Assembly (NCBI RefSeq): GCF_001540865.1
Contig: NC_033621.1
Coordinates: 584,466 to 648,465, forward strand
Source of the DNA: Ananas comosus
Taxonomy: Eukaryota > Streptophyta > Magnoliopsida > Poales > Bromeliaceae
DNA: 64,000 nt
Direction of reading: 5' to 3'
A program made the translations under genes and the position numbers. Below the pieces are notes generated by a model. The model saw only the letters and a program-made list of their open reading frames with translations, had not been told where the DNA came from and searched no databases. This document shows, piece by piece, positions 45,937 through 59,092 of the stretch (its first letter is position 1; every line of letters begins with the position of its first letter).

Positions 45937-46680
45937 TGTATGTATGTATGTTGTATTTAGATCTATAACATGTAAGGACATGTATGCATATTAGGTACCC
46001 TTCGAGCAGGATAAAAATGGCATCCTCAATTTCCATCCTCGACCCATTTGTGGCGCATTTTGCGGAGATACTGACTCTGATAAAAAGTCACAATCCATAT
46101 TCCATAAATTTCTCACTTGACCAAAACTATTTCAGCCCAAGTAAGAATTAATCGCCCCTAAAGTGGAATTCATTAAAGCACTTGATGAACCACAAACAAG
46201 CTTATTTGCGAAAGGTAATGCTACGGAACATATCGTGCAATGATATATATATATATATAGTACAATGTGGGCCAGATAACCCCTGTAAGGAAATGAAGCT
46301 AACCGTTGTTTCCTTCTCACGAGGTGAGAGGCATCTTAATTGGTGTAAAATAAAATGGGTCCATTTTGATATGCTCAGATAATTAAGGGTACCATGAAAG
46401 GGTTTAAAGTAGGGCTTGAGAGCCTCTCTTACTTTCCACAGGCCCCTTAATTAGGTATGCAATCAGGGTTAGGTACAGAGAAAGAAATCCGTCAACAACC
46501 AATATTGGAAGACCCTTTTAATCTGAGATCGCGACAACGGAATCACAATCACATCAAAATACTAAGATTGTTCATAAGATTTCAAAAATTACTTACTATA
46601 TTGGATGTGTCTCGGAACAGTTCGTTTTCGACTCCTTAGTAAGCATTATTTACCGGCAAGATTGGATTGAGTCAATCTTT

Positions 46681-46713
<33 letters not shown>

Positions 46714-47270
46714 GAGTGAGGCTACTATGCTATCGGAAGCACGGAGCCTTTTGTGCTTCCAGCTTGTTTTCGATGTTGCGATTTTCGAATCGTCGATCGG
46801 CTCCGTTAAACTTGATCTAGAGTATTTGGAGTACCTAGAAAATAAATTTTATTATTTTTCGATATCATTTGCCTAGTGATCGAATAGGCTCAAAATCAAC
46901 AAATTTCAATGGTCGTAGTGAGCCGTTTGCAAGTTTAACGGTGTAGAAATATCCAAATCACGTGAAATTTTGATAGAAAATTCTTTATACTATATAAAAC
47001 AAGATCAATATCTTTGATTTAAAATTTTAATGTCATATTATTACATTTTGTAAGATTTTTATTTTCAGCCGTTGATTTTGAGCCCCTTCGTTCACTAGGC
47101 AAATAGATCGTGAAAATCATCAAAATTTATTTTCTATGGTATCAAATATCGTATATGATTCAATAACGGAGGCGATCGACGATTCGAAAGGCTGCAGACA
47201 TCGAGGAGGAACGACGCTGGGAAGCACGGATAAGGCCCGTGCTTCCGATAGCATGGAGTAGCCTCAGCTC
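46714..47270. mobile_element. Long-TIR MITE beside a (TA)n tract
   Basis: Inverted ends GAGTGAGGCTACTATGCTAT and the complement of ATAGCATGGAGTAGCCTCAG. It follows a (TA)n tract (46,679-46,713). It has the same core as the element at 45,207 and related ends to those at 742 and 29,037. Confidence 0.75.
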
Positions 47271-47544
47271 TCTCGTCTCTCTCTCTCTCGCTATTATATA
47301 GTATATATATATATGTTTTAAATATATATATATATATATATATACCACCTTGCCATGATGTTTATTTAATTTCGGGTCAACTTGGAATTAATGCGCTAAT
47401 TTGTAAATGTGTACGCATTTTTTCAGATTATGAGTTTGTAATGTATACTACGAGTTACCTATGGCATCACTATTAATTAGTATATTTGAGAAACATAGAT
47501 TATATATGTGGTTAGGAATAGTGGTAGTGTTAAAAATGGATTGG

Positions 47545-47692
47545 TGAGAGAGAGATAGGTAGCACGCTACCCGTTTCGTTTATTTTATTTAGAAATAAAC
47601 TTCGCAATAAATATGAATCAACTAGAATTCGAACTTGAGTTTCGGATACCAACCACCAAGTCCTTTGCCACTTGCTCTAGAAACGATCGGTA
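47545..47692 (-). mobile_element. tRNA-derived SINE
   Basis: On the minus strand: CCGATCGTTTCTAGAGCAAG, GTTCGAATTC (B-box with one change), GAAACGGGTAGCGTGCTACC. The target duplication AAAAATGGATTGG is at 47,532-47,544 and 47,693-47,705. The terminal A-run has been lost. Confidence 0.82.
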
Positions 47693-48084
47693 AAAAATGG
47701 ATTGGATATTAAGTGTTAAATGAATCTCATTATATATTCCACATGAATTTCCTTATACGTAGCCAAAATGTTGGGTACACTTATCTAAGTACGTACATGC
47801 GTAATGAAATGATTGTATCCCTGCAGGTTGGATGATTCAATGATTTATACGCTTCGTAACTAAAGAAACTATATTAGTGTGTCAAATATCAAGCTTCTGA
47901 TCACAATGATATATTTTCTGCATCGAAAAGTTGGGCAAAATAAGCTATGCATCGACTCAACAAAAGTAAAATGCGTTCGTTGATGAATTCTCATAACCAA
48001 ATAACAATAGAGCTAAAAAAAATAAAATAAAAGAAGGTTATATAAGCATGCCTCCTCACAGTAAAACCATTATTATTATAATAA

Positions 48085-48431
48085 GGGAAAACTTCAAAAA
48101 CCTCCATGTGGTTTCGTAGTTTCTCACTTTGCCCTCATGTGGTTTAAAATGTATCAATTTGTCCCCCTGTGGTTTCTTTTTTCTCTTTTTCTTATCAAAA
48201 TTTTTTTTTTCTTAAATCAATAATAGAGTTAAAATTAAAGAATGCTAAAGTGAATATTTGATAAATCTAGATGGTATCTGAAGTTTTTTGTATATAATTT
48301 AATAAAATATTAACGAAAAAATTACCAAAAATATAAAAACAAAACCACAGAAGGACAATTTGATACATTTTAAACCAAAAGGGGGCAAAGTGAGAAACTA
48401 CGAAACCACGGGGGGTTTTTGAAGTTTTCCT
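48085..48431. mobile_element. Mutator-type MITE with 9-bp target duplication
   Basis: 347 bp with inverted termini of about 90 bp (GGGAAAACTTCAAAAACC at the left, GGTTTTTGAAGTTTTCCT at the right), flanked by TTATAATAA at 48,076-48,084 and 48,432-48,440. Non-coding. It serves as the normally written partner of the mirrored element at 30,256-30,611. Confidence 0.88.
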
Positions 48432-48799
48432 TTATAATAATGAAGTAAAGATTTATTTAGTATTTAAGACTTAATTAATTAGTGGGTAATGCCATAGTTA
48501 GCAGTTTGGTGAAACTCTTGTGACTTCAATGCAGTGCCACTGCGGAGGTAACCGTACCTGTCGAAGCAGCGAATGGACGCGCCCGAAACATTTGAAAGCA
48601 CGGGACTCACGCGCAATCTTTTATTTTATTTATTTTATTTGTTTTCAAAAAAAAAAAAAATAATAAATAACAATAAAAGATCAGGCGGTGGGCCCGCCCT
48701 AGAGGATAAAGATGTATGAAAAACCTTCTCAATTATAGGAGATCCTTCCGTCCCTTTTCTAGCCGGTGGAATGGTATTCTTATCGTCACCATTATTTTT

Positions 48800-49740
48800 A
48801 AATGAGGAGCAGCTTTTACACTAGGAAACGGGAGTACCATCGATTTCTAGCAAGATCGATGGTGTGGGGGGAAAACGTTGAACCTGTCGTTCCCGAAAGC
48901 TTACCTATTGTCAGAAAGGAAAAATCCCAGAGTAAACGACTGCTATACGAGGGGTAACTGAAACTGGACCAAGATTCTGGGAACCGAGGTGGACCAAGTG
49001 CAGGGGTTGATATCGAGCCTAGCGGATCTTGTTGAAAAGGTCTCCAACTTCACCGTAGAGCAGAGGCCGGATAGGATTCTCTGGCGCTGGAGTCATGATG
49101 GACAGTTTACGATCAAATCGATTTATTCGGCGTTGACGGATGGCGGGACGAGAGATGTGCGAGCTATCTGCATCTGGAGTCTGAAAATCCCATTAAAAGT
49201 TAAGGTCTTTATCTGGTTGGTCCTAAAGAAAAGGATTCTCACCCGGGATAGGCTGATCAAGCGAGGGTAGGTAGAGGATCCTACCTGCGTGCTCTGTTGG
49301 GCGAACGAGGAATCAGTCGATCATCTGTTTGCTCAGTGTGTATTCGGCAAGTTTATCTTAGTGACAGGGACGGAGGACATTCATTCCCAAGATCTAGGGG
49401 ACGACGTGAATCTAGTATGGGACAGGTGGATGGACAGAATGAACCTCCAAACGAAGCGAACCAGACTTCCCGAACTAGTGGGGTGTTGGTGGATCACTTG
49501 GAAGATAAGAAACGACAGTATATTTCGGAATATCCCCCCCAACCCAGGGATAGCGGCGCATAGACTCAAGTTGCTCATGAAGGAGTGGGACCTACTTCGC
49601 GAGCCTTCAAACTACTCATAATTGTTTTTTTTTTTTTTTCCATCCCTTTCGGGGCCTGGTTGTTCCACACTTGTAACCTAATTTATTGAATCAATGAATG
49701 AAGCGGATAACGTGCTACTTATTTCTCAAAAAAAAAAAAT
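48800..49740 (+). pseudogene. 5'-truncated LINE relic with three nonsense changes
   Basis: One frame covers the C-terminal part of LINE ORF2 from about 48,812 (LGNGSTIDF) to the stop at 49,619-49,621, including IPLKVKVFIWLVLKKRILTR and CVLCWANEESVDHLFAQC. It is broken only at 48,848 (TAG), 48,959 (TGA) and 49,268 (TAG), each at a position where Trp is expected. The 3' UTR ends ATGAATGAAGCGGATAACGT, then an A-run (49,729-49,739). Confidence 0.85.
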
Positions 49741-49967
49741 ATATAGAAAGTTTTGAATTGGTACCTCAACTTTATTTTTCTTTATTATAAATTTTAGTTA
49801 ATTAAATAAATAAAAATTATGTCGAATTAACCTATGATTCTATCAAAATTAATAATTTTAACTACTTTTAGTAAAACTGAAGTAGTTAGCAGCCAATAGA
49901 TGATAAAACTATTAGATGTAAATTATTTTAACTTAATTAACTATAGTAGTTTATTTTTAAAAATGTT

Positions 49968-50107
49968 TTTTTTTAAAGAAAAGAGTACTATGTTATTCAC
50001 TTCATTTAAGTTTTAGAAATAAATTTAGTTAGAAATATAAAATAATTAAGGCTTCAAACTTAAGACATGAGGTAGGCCCAAGCCAACTACGACAGTTGTA
50101 GTCGGTA
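49968..50107 (-). mobile_element. Old, diverged SINE relic
   Basis: A T-run, a degraded tail (GAGTACTATGTTATTCACTTCA) and AAATTTAGTTAGAAATATAA match the SINE family on the minus strand. The tRNA-like end is replaced by GGTAGGCCCAAGCCAACTAC. Only a weak call. Confidence 0.45.
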
Positions 50108-50450
50108 GTTTAAAAAAAAAAAAAAAATTGTAGTAGATAAAAATAAATTTGAGCGGTCTATTTGAAAACTACTTTTGGGTCGGAGATTTTTCATACAATT
50201 TTATTAATGATTTAAAAATTGGATCGAACTAGCTGGTTCAACTAATCCAATCATGATCCAATTTATAAAGTGTTTGATTTAACTCTTTAAATCAAAAAAC
50301 TGCTTTAAACTGTTCGAATCGGCCGTTCAACTATCCGATTTTAATCAAATCGACAGAAATTTTTTGATCAGATCATATTAAAATCCAACGACTTAAAATC
50401 AATTTTGCTTATTTTATTTCTATTAGTACAAACTAGTCTTATAAAAAGTG

Positions 50451-50519
50451 AAAACTCATATCAATTTAATTTGATCTAAAGGTTAGAATTTTATGATTAA
50501 ATATGATAATAAAATTATA

Positions 50520-50557
<38 letters not shown>

Positions 50558-50636
50558 NAAAACTCATATCAATTTAATTTGATCTAAAGGTTAGAATTTT
50601 ATGATTAAATATGATAATAAAATTATAATATACATA

Positions 50637-50640
<4 letters not shown>
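50451..50640. repeat. Perfect duplication across an N (contig-join artefact)
   Basis: About 85-90 bp starting AAAACTCATATCAATTTAAT at 50,451 is repeated exactly from 50,559, immediately after the N at 50,558. Each copy runs into a (TA)n tract. This is what two overlapping contig ends look like when joined without merging. Confidence 0.9.
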
Positions 50641-50703
<63 letters not shown>

Positions 50704-50831
50704 AATTAAAATTAGTAATTAAATATTTATAATGTTTTGACCAGCAGTGATCCTCGACCAGCACCATTTTCGGATTGCTATTACACTTGGTTTTTGAATC
50801 ATTGAATTTAACCACCGTAGAATTCGAAACT

Positions 50832-50991
50832 CGCCGTTACGTAACGGCGTTAGTGGGGCGGAGCTATAAATGCTCTCTTACTGGAGCAGTGAAGCGAGAG
50901 AGACAGAGACAGAGAGAGAGAGAGAGAGAGAAGGGGGAGTCGTTGTCGTCCTCTGTCGCCGATCTTGGAGCTCGGAGCTCGAAACCCTAAG
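50832..50991 (+). promoter_or_regulatory. Core promoter and non-coding first exon of the WDL gene
   Basis: An 18-bp perfect palindrome, CGCCGTTACGTAACGGCG (50,832-50,849), sits just upstream of a TATAAA box (50,865-50,870). The transcript likely starts about 30 bp downstream. The leader exon contains a (GA)n tract (50,911-50,931) and ends at CCCTAAG|GTAATG (donor at 50,992), followed by a leader intron of about 1.58 kb. Confidence 0.65.
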
Positions 50992-52578
50992 GTAATGATC
51001 TACGACATTGCCCGCGATTTCGCCCTTTTCTTTGTCTCCTCCTCGTAGATTTGGCTCCGGATCTCGCTTTTGTTGTTTGAGCTCAATGTGGGATCGGAAG
51101 GTTGTGATTTCGTTCAGATTTGTTGGAATGATCTGTGAAAGAGGAAGTTTTGATCAATTTTGTCAGCAAATAGTGCGGATTTCGTTCGATTTCGTTTGAT
51201 TTCGTAGATCGATTGCGTGGGTGGAGAGTGGAATGTATTTGATTTGATCCTTATCTGAATCAAATCTGGGAAATGTTTTGTTTATTCTAGATTAGTATCA
51301 GTAGATGCCACGGTTAGTAGCTTTTGCACTCTGAAAATGAGTGTATTCTTCACATGTGTAAACCTGTTTCCTTGTATATACTTTTAGAAAGCAGCGTTCT
51401 CTCTGTTTCCTAATGTCATGTTGTTGTGAAGCTCAATGTGTATATTAATGGAATTCTATGTTAAGCCCTAACATAAGTTTTGGAGAAGGGCTAGCTCTGG
51501 GCTCTGGCTAGTGTCTATGTTAATACCTCTGATGGGGCGCTCTATAAAAGTTTATTCCTCCAAAATGGAGACATGCAGTGATTATAATTTTATTTGAAAT
51601 AATCCAAATCAGTTAACGCCACTGTGCATAGCAATCTGAGATAGGGATGTGTCTATCTCATTTGAAAAGCTTGACAACACATTACATTCTAAGATGTAGC
51701 CATTCAATCTGCGGAAAGATGACTATTGTTCTTCTAGCTTTGCTTGCTTCATTTATGCTTTATCCTTGTTCCCTCTTTTGTAGTCTTGACCTTTGTTTGA
51801 CAAGTTGCTTTAAGCTTTCCAGGGAATCTTTGCTGCTTTACTGAATACTAATGGTTTTTTATGTATAATTAAACCACAAAGCTGATTATATCAAATGGAT
51901 CTTTGTATCTCTTTCTGCGTCTCCAAGGAGGCTATGATCACCGACATCGTTCAGGAAAATATTTTATAGGAGGCAATGCTCAGTATGAATGAACAAATGC
52001 TGATAAAACTTTTGACAGAAGAGCAATAAGATAAGAACCTTACACGTAGAACCAAAAAAAAAAAAAACCACTAGAAACTAAGTTTCTTTTTTCTTTTTTC
52101 TCTCTCATTTGTTTTATGTATTATAAACCATATTGATGGAACTTCTTTTCAGCTTTAGATTGGGAAAATAGATAATTATATCAGGTTATTGAGGCCTGCA
52201 CTATCCTTCATGCCTGATTATCCTACCAGTAGATGCTGCAAATAATGGGGTATGACTCTGCTGCATGGTACTTCTAGTTTAGATGCAATTTATTCAGTAT
52301 AAAATCAATCATGATTGTCCCCTTCAAAGCAATGTAGTTATGTTTTCCAAGAGATGAATTAAGTGGTTCATGCAATTTTTATTTATGCAAGCCTTTGTGG
52401 TTGTTAGTGGTGTATATCAGAAAGTCATTCATCATTGACTCATTGGTACTGTTTCCTTATGACAAAGCATATATTATGCTAAGGGAAACGCAGGAAAGGC
52501 TAATCTAATGCACACGACGTATATAGCACGCGCTCAATTTGAAATTGTCTCATATTTATGATATTCTCTTGCAGTGAT

Positions 52579-55428
52579 ATGGGAAAAGAAGTTGCAGACA
52601 TACATTTTGATGAAAAATCAGATTCTGCTGTTGATTCCTTCACCCATGGGGAGCAGTCTGATGAGCATGATTCTAAACATTTAGGGCTTTCTGAATCAGA
52701 TGAAGCTACAAAAGTCACATCTGATTCTCTTGGTGAGGCATCACCTATTTACCAAGACAAAAGTGGTTTACAAGAGCAAGAAGTGCCTTCAGTTGAGAAC
52801 CTTACTTTAGGTCCTGACACAAATGAGAAGGGAGAAGAGAGATGTGACATACAAAAGCCATCAACTGATGGTGGACCTACCAGTCAGACTGTTCCTCAAC
52901 CTTTTGCTGTTGCAACTGACAAGCATGCATCGGGTGTCAACCGCACTATTGCTAATACTGCCAGGAATGGAAACAATGCTCTCAAGGTAACCTTCCTCTT
53001 GTTGTGAACTGGGGCTTTTGTCCCTATAAAATTGGAAAGGTAGCATAGAATGCAAATACTTGTTTCTTCTTTCTTAATTTATGTATGTCCTTCTGGAAGT
53101 TTCCGCTCAACAATTTTTATTTTACTACTGTTTCAAACTTATCTTGTTTTCTTGCTTACTGTATTCATTTTTTTTCTTTATCTGTTTTTTGGTGGGATCG
53201 GGCTAGGTTCAAAGTTTTCTAAATTACAATGTCTCTTTGTTTTTCTGATGAAATGCATCCGTTCTGTGTCTCCATCTCCATCTACAACTACTAAGACTCT
53301 AGTCTTTGCTTTTCAGTGTTGTCTTGTATGGATCATATGCTTCTATTGAGTCCTGTGTTCTGGAAGATTCTTTGTTAAATCTTGTACTGTCGTATCTTTT
53401 TCTCACCTCACTGTATGATGTCAGTTAGTGCTCTTACCCCTTCTCAAGGCACAGTATACCTCATAAATTCCACCTCTTTATTGGTATGCTAGGTGGTTCA
53501 ACTGCATATATCCCAACTGTCTTGATCGTTTTTGTGCAACTTATTTCACCTGTGTCTGATACAGAATACATTATAATGTCTTTTCACGGACCCACTCCTC
53601 TACTCATCTCAGGGTATTTGTTTTGGTCCCCATCATATTTGTACTTGAACACTTGTTCTGTTACTGCTCAAGCATGCTGGCTATTTCAGATATTGATGAC
53701 TCAGGTTATACTGTCTCTAAAGGAAATCAATATTATGTGTCAAATCATTATCAAGTGCTTTTACAGTATTTAAGTTTACTAGTTCAAGGTCATTACGACT
53801 GGTGAATGCCTTTTTCTTTTTAATTCTGTACCGGATATGGCTGGATTTTTTTTTTAGTAAAAAAATTAAAATTATCTTGTAGCTGAATCAACTAAAAATG
53901 TCTTTATATCATCTTTCATTGGATATGTGCTAGACTACCATAACACCCACATTAAGGAAGCCTCTGCAACCTGATAATACAAAGCATCTGGATGAAGAGG
54001 ATGCCTGGTCTCTTGCTTCATCGTATCCTTATGACTTGTAAAAATTTATTTTATGAGCTCTCCGTATGGGCATATTCCCTTCATTTGAGATTGAAATGAG
54101 TTTCCTTAACGACAAATAGTACGACCGCATCTATGAAACAATTTAAAGGCAGATATACGAAGGCAGCTGCTCCTATCTTTAAATGCTCTGAACGTGCAGA
54201 GAAGCGCAAGGAGGTATGAAGTAACAACTATTGACATTTGATGCCTTTGCAGAGAAAATACTTGCTTTAATATCGGCGTTTTCTTTCTTTCCTGTTTAGT
54301 TTTACTTAAAATTGGAAGAGAAGCATCAGGCTTTAGAGGCTGAGAAAAGTGAAAGTGAAGCTAGGTCAAAGGTACATTACTGTTTAACTTTTTTAGCTGA
54401 TAAATTCAGCAAATTCTGACCTTGTTTTAAGTTCATACTTGTTAATGCTTCTTAAGTCAGGTACTTATTTGGACTCCTATAGAATAATACGCCTGGATAT
54501 GTGCGTGTGAAGCTAATGCCCTAGTGTTCTTTCATACCATGTTGTTTAAACGTTAGAATTCTTATGTTCTCTTGTTACTGACAGAATCATCATCAAATGA
54601 TCAAAATTTGGGCCTGCATGCTTGTGTGCAGACATCCAGACCTATACATTATTGTCATCGCCTTTGCTGCGAAAGTTTATTCTGTAGAAACCGACAAGCC
54701 TTTTTGACCGACATTACAATTTATCTTCAGAAACATTATTCAGCATAATATATAAATACCTTTAACATTCGACCATCTATCACATAGAACTCTGTACCGT
54801 GAAAATTTTGAAAATTCTTGATAAATTACTTACTAAGCAGAATTGTTCTGAGTAGATTTGTTGAAAGTCATTGAGTACTTCTATCTTAAACTTTTTTTGT
54901 TGTTACCCCAGGAAGAAAGAGATGCTGCTATTAAGCAACTCAGAAAGAGCATGACATTCAAAGCTACACCCATGCCGAGTTTCTATCATGAGGGGCCTCC
55001 TCCTAAAGCCGAGCTCAAAAAGGTGAAGAAACTGTTCTAACTTATGTTGTAACAACTCTTTTTAGATGAAAATTATATTGCTTGCCGAACTACATTTAGT
55101 GCTTGGGTGCGAAACTTCTAACTTTTGTTCTTTTTTGGCTAAGCTGCCAACCACTCGTGCGAAGTCACCAAAGCTTGGTAGAAGAAAGAGCTGTAGCGAT
55201 GCAACTAATCCATCCAAAGGAACTGATCAAAGCAGAGTAAGTGGTCGAGTGAACCGACACAGCCTTGATAACTCCAAGCAAGTAACCAACAAGCTGCAGA
55301 ATGGTGCAAGGAAAGACGATGCATCTAAGGATCAAGGAAATAAATTAATCACGACTAGGGCTACTACTAAGGCCCCTGCTCAAAAAGCATCCAATCTGAG
55401 AATTTCCAATATCGCCGTGCAATCATAA
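52579..55428 (+). CDS. WVD2-like (WDL) TPX2-domain microtubule protein
   Basis: Six coding exons: 52579-52986, 53934-54022, 54120-54213, 54300-54371, 54912-55022 and 55144-55428. Phases join to give about 352 residues. The N-terminal half is acidic and Ser-rich ([13 protein letters not shown]...). The KLEEK/TPX2 region spans [52 protein letters not shown] and [17 protein letters not shown] basic C-terminal tail includes [12 protein letters not shown]. Arabidopsis WVD2/WDL proteins bind cortical microtubules and affect anisotropic growth; this role is taken from the family. The ATG lies 4 nt into the second transcript exon, after the acceptor TTGCAG. Confidence 0.94.
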
Positions 55429-58400
55429 GACTCCGACTTGGTGGTGAGACACTCATCGTTTCCTTAAAAGACTTATCTCTCACATCATGAATGATCTATC
55501 TATTTATTGTGGGACATGCTGTTTTCTTCGTGAGAACATTTTGCTCGGGTTTGTGTGACTTGTGATGGTGTACATGCTGTAACTTATAAATGTGTCGTCA
55601 ACTTCTATGAACTGTTTTGCTTTATCCTCGCTGTTTCTGCAAGAAAGTTTGTACCCGGAGGAAAAAAGTTGCTTAGTTTCTTCCTGAGACAAAAATTGGC
55701 ATGAATGACCTGCATAGGAGAAGCCATTGCCTGACATTAGTCCTCCATGTCAGCCGTCTTACTATCTACTTTCCATTCTGCTAATTTAGAAAAATAAATT
55801 TTCTACTTGAGAAAAACGCTACGAGTCATTTGAGTGGTGAGAATTGAAAGTAGATATGAGATGGACGACAGATCTCTGGACGTTCGTTCCATGGCTAATA
55901 TGTTGGCTCATGTCTGGGCAATAGTCTTTCTCATAGCAGGCTCATTAGTGGGTTTTGAAAACCCAAACAACTAGTTCAAAGCAGTTATGGGCGGCCATTT
56001 TTATCTCATTTCTCATCATTTATATGTGAAGCTTACAGAAGCCTTATTTCTCCTGATAAAGATCTTAGTCTTCGGGACGATCCTGTTTGAGGTTTTGAGC
56101 TCTATTTTTTTTTTCTTTTTTTCTTTTTTTCTTTTTTTTTCTAAAGTGAAGATTCAGCAATGTGGGGATTTTGTATGTGATAATAACTTAGTAGCTTGAT
56201 TGTTAGCTACTTGGAGATTTTAATATTCCTACCTATTATGAGAATGCACGATTTGCTTCTACTGCTTCTTCCTCGTGCCCTTTCCCTCTTGTACTTCACG
56301 AAGCGTGCCCAGTTCGTTTTAGTGGATTACTTAACTACTATTGCTTGAGTTTTAAGCTTGGAATCACAAGGTGTAGAGTGGTCCATATATATTTGATGAT
56401 GGTTCTCTCTATTCCTCAACCTCCCCCTTACCTTTTAAATTAGTGGCCAGCAAAAGAAAAATCCCTTGTCTGGGAATATCATCCAAATTTCAAGGATCCT
56501 CTAATTAAGCCAGGACCTAACAAAGAATCGCTTTGATAACGATCTTAATCGTAGCCAAGAATATATATCACCAGTGTCATCATATCCATCCTCGAAACAT
56601 ATATTCCCTCCGGTAAGCATAAAATCGAATATGTGACGGGTCCATCTAACCTGGAACGAAAACCTGAGTAAGAAACAATATCTATGGGTCTAATAAATAG
56701 AAAAATCTCAGATTCTCCCCATCCAAATCATCCAAACATGGTGAGGTAATTATTCTATGCTAAGCCCACTCTATTATTCTTCTAATGATCACGGGACCCT
56801 CTTAGATGCTACAAGGAGCTCATAGGTTGACCCAATTTGATCAGCATCCTGCTTTATGGGGGTCAAATCTTAAATAAATCTTTGCAAAAAGTTTACTTCA
56901 TTTATAAATTAGATAATCCCTAGCTATTTGTTGAGCATCAAGATCTCAACTTTCCTTAAACTAAGCAAATATCTTTTAAAACACGAGGTCGTAAGCTAAA
57001 AGTGAAGCACTGTGCACATTTTGACTCCATATTATCATACGATTGAGCGAGTCAAAGCATCCCCTCTTTGTCCACCTGTTAAAATTATATAAAGCCCCGT
57101 GAAGGAGCATTGCACTGCATGGTTTAGTGTTGTACCGTTTCTTTAGTCCCTCAACTTCCCGCTCCTTTGTAACTGGATTTTATTCAAAAAGATTTGTGAT
57201 CTTATTTCTCACTTACACTACGTAGGTCATTAGTGGGTGACTTGCGTTGCTGAGAAAGTCTCTATGAAAATGCGAGGGGGAATGCTGTCTGGTCCGAAAC
57301 CATCAGCGCGAGGAGGGCGACGATGATTTCGGACCAGGCTTCATTCCTCCTAACTCATGGACTCCATGCATGTTCGAGTTTTCTTCCTCGCAGAGATTGC
57401 GCCGACAAGTAAGCTTCACACTGCACCACAATCTCTATTGCCTTAGCCTTTCGCTATTTGCATGTGTTCCTTGTGTTGTTACCGCGACGTCGTCAAAATT
57501 TGGAATAATCTTATATATAAGATATGGTAGCGCTAAATCTTTTAACCAGTCTATGGTATTTTGAGCGATGGTTATTTCCAAGAGGTTAAGAGGTTGAGCA
57601 AGCCTAAGGCTAAGTGGTTCTAGGATGGTTGGTTCATCCCTCTGGGAAGCGGACTATCGTAGTTAATTTCAAAGCTAATTACTAGCTGAAAGTGTGAGAT
57701 ATGTTTCGACTAAATTAGAGTCATACAACGATTAAGAGCATAGTTCTTCGGCTAACGACCATTGTGAATAAAACGTGGCTCCCCACAAAGTCTATTAAGA
57801 CTAAGGAAATAAGTCTCACGTAACCTGATATTTATTTAGTGTGATTGGGCCCGACAAATACGCCGCCCTCTTAAAAAGAGGGGGATGGAAATGCTGCACT
57901 TTCAAAATTCAGAATAGTTCTATATGATATAGCAGGGTCAAACTTTTTAACTGAGTTATAATATTTTACATGGTGATTAGATCTAAGAGGTTATAGGATT
58001 AAGCGAAGATGGAACTAAAATAGTTCTAAGATAGGTAACTTTCCTAAGAGGCTAGCCATCACACTTACCATGTTTCTTTCAATAATTTTCACATGAGTTT
58101 CAGCATCACAGGATCCGGATCAACTCTCCGGGTGGTGTTTAAGATTTGATTAATATATCTGAATAGTGAGATAATATCTAACCCCGCGATTTCTTTTCTT
58201 TTTTTTTTTTTCTTTTTTTTTTGTAGTACTCTCCTCACGTATGAACGATAGGAGCAGGTATCGAATAAGAACTTTGTACTGTAATCCTCTGAGACTAAGG
58301 TGCCTGTGTACGCTTAACAGGCATGGAGCTCTGTGCGTGAAACGCCCACAGAACCACTTCTGCATACCAGCAAATTAACACAGGGTGGCATAATAAACAT

Positions 58401-59092
58401 GTTTTCTTTTCCACTTACAAGTTTCACAATTTATGCAGGTAGAAAATATGTGCGACTGTTCTTTCTTTTTTTTCTTATATTGTTTTTCATGGTGGGCATA
58501 GCTCGTTATGTTTTCCATGTGTGGATGAATAATAAACAAGAAAAAAGAAAAAAAAAAAAGAAAAGAGAACAAGTAGAGAACTTACTACAATGCCAAATGA
58601 CATCGCAATATGGTTTTCTCATCAAACATCTCCTTAGATGCTCAGGATAATAACACTTCAAAAGAAAAAGAAAAAGAAAAAAGAAAAAAATTATGCAATA
58701 TTCAGCAACGAAAATAAGTTGGATTACACAGGGCACCAGGTCATTCATCCAATAACATAACACGCACAGAAGCATTAGATGTATCACGCTTAAATAATGA
58801 TGTGTGGAAGTGGTGTGTGGAAGTGATGTGTTTTGTGTACTTCGAAACAGCAACAATAGCTGTTTCTTAACCTCCATAACTGCGTAAAATTTAATGCCCT
58901 GACTATAACAATGTCTGTTAGTGGTGAAAAAAAAAAAAATGCTATTACAAAGACTATACAACTACACTGCTGAGAGATACCTTTAATCTTGATCTCTCAA
59001 ACGAATTTTGTTTTTTTGGGAGAAAAGGAATGCTCAGGACGCAAAACTCCGCCTTTTCATCAACTGACGGATTTATTCACCGCCTTCTCAGG
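55429..59092. other. 3' flank of the WDL gene and intergenic DNA
   Basis: 55,429-56,200 probably includes the WDL 3' UTR. At 57,490-57,655 and 57,903-58,065 there are two diverged direct copies of a segment (AATAATC/AATAGTTC..TATATRA..TTTTTAAC), perhaps remnants of an LTR-type element. 58,180-58,220 and 58,530-58,700 are homopurine/pyrimidine tracts. No gene is supported. Confidence 0.45.

Noticed and set aside
58506..58961. 151-codon minus-strand frame
   Set aside because: Phe-rich translation of A/T tracts; no family features.
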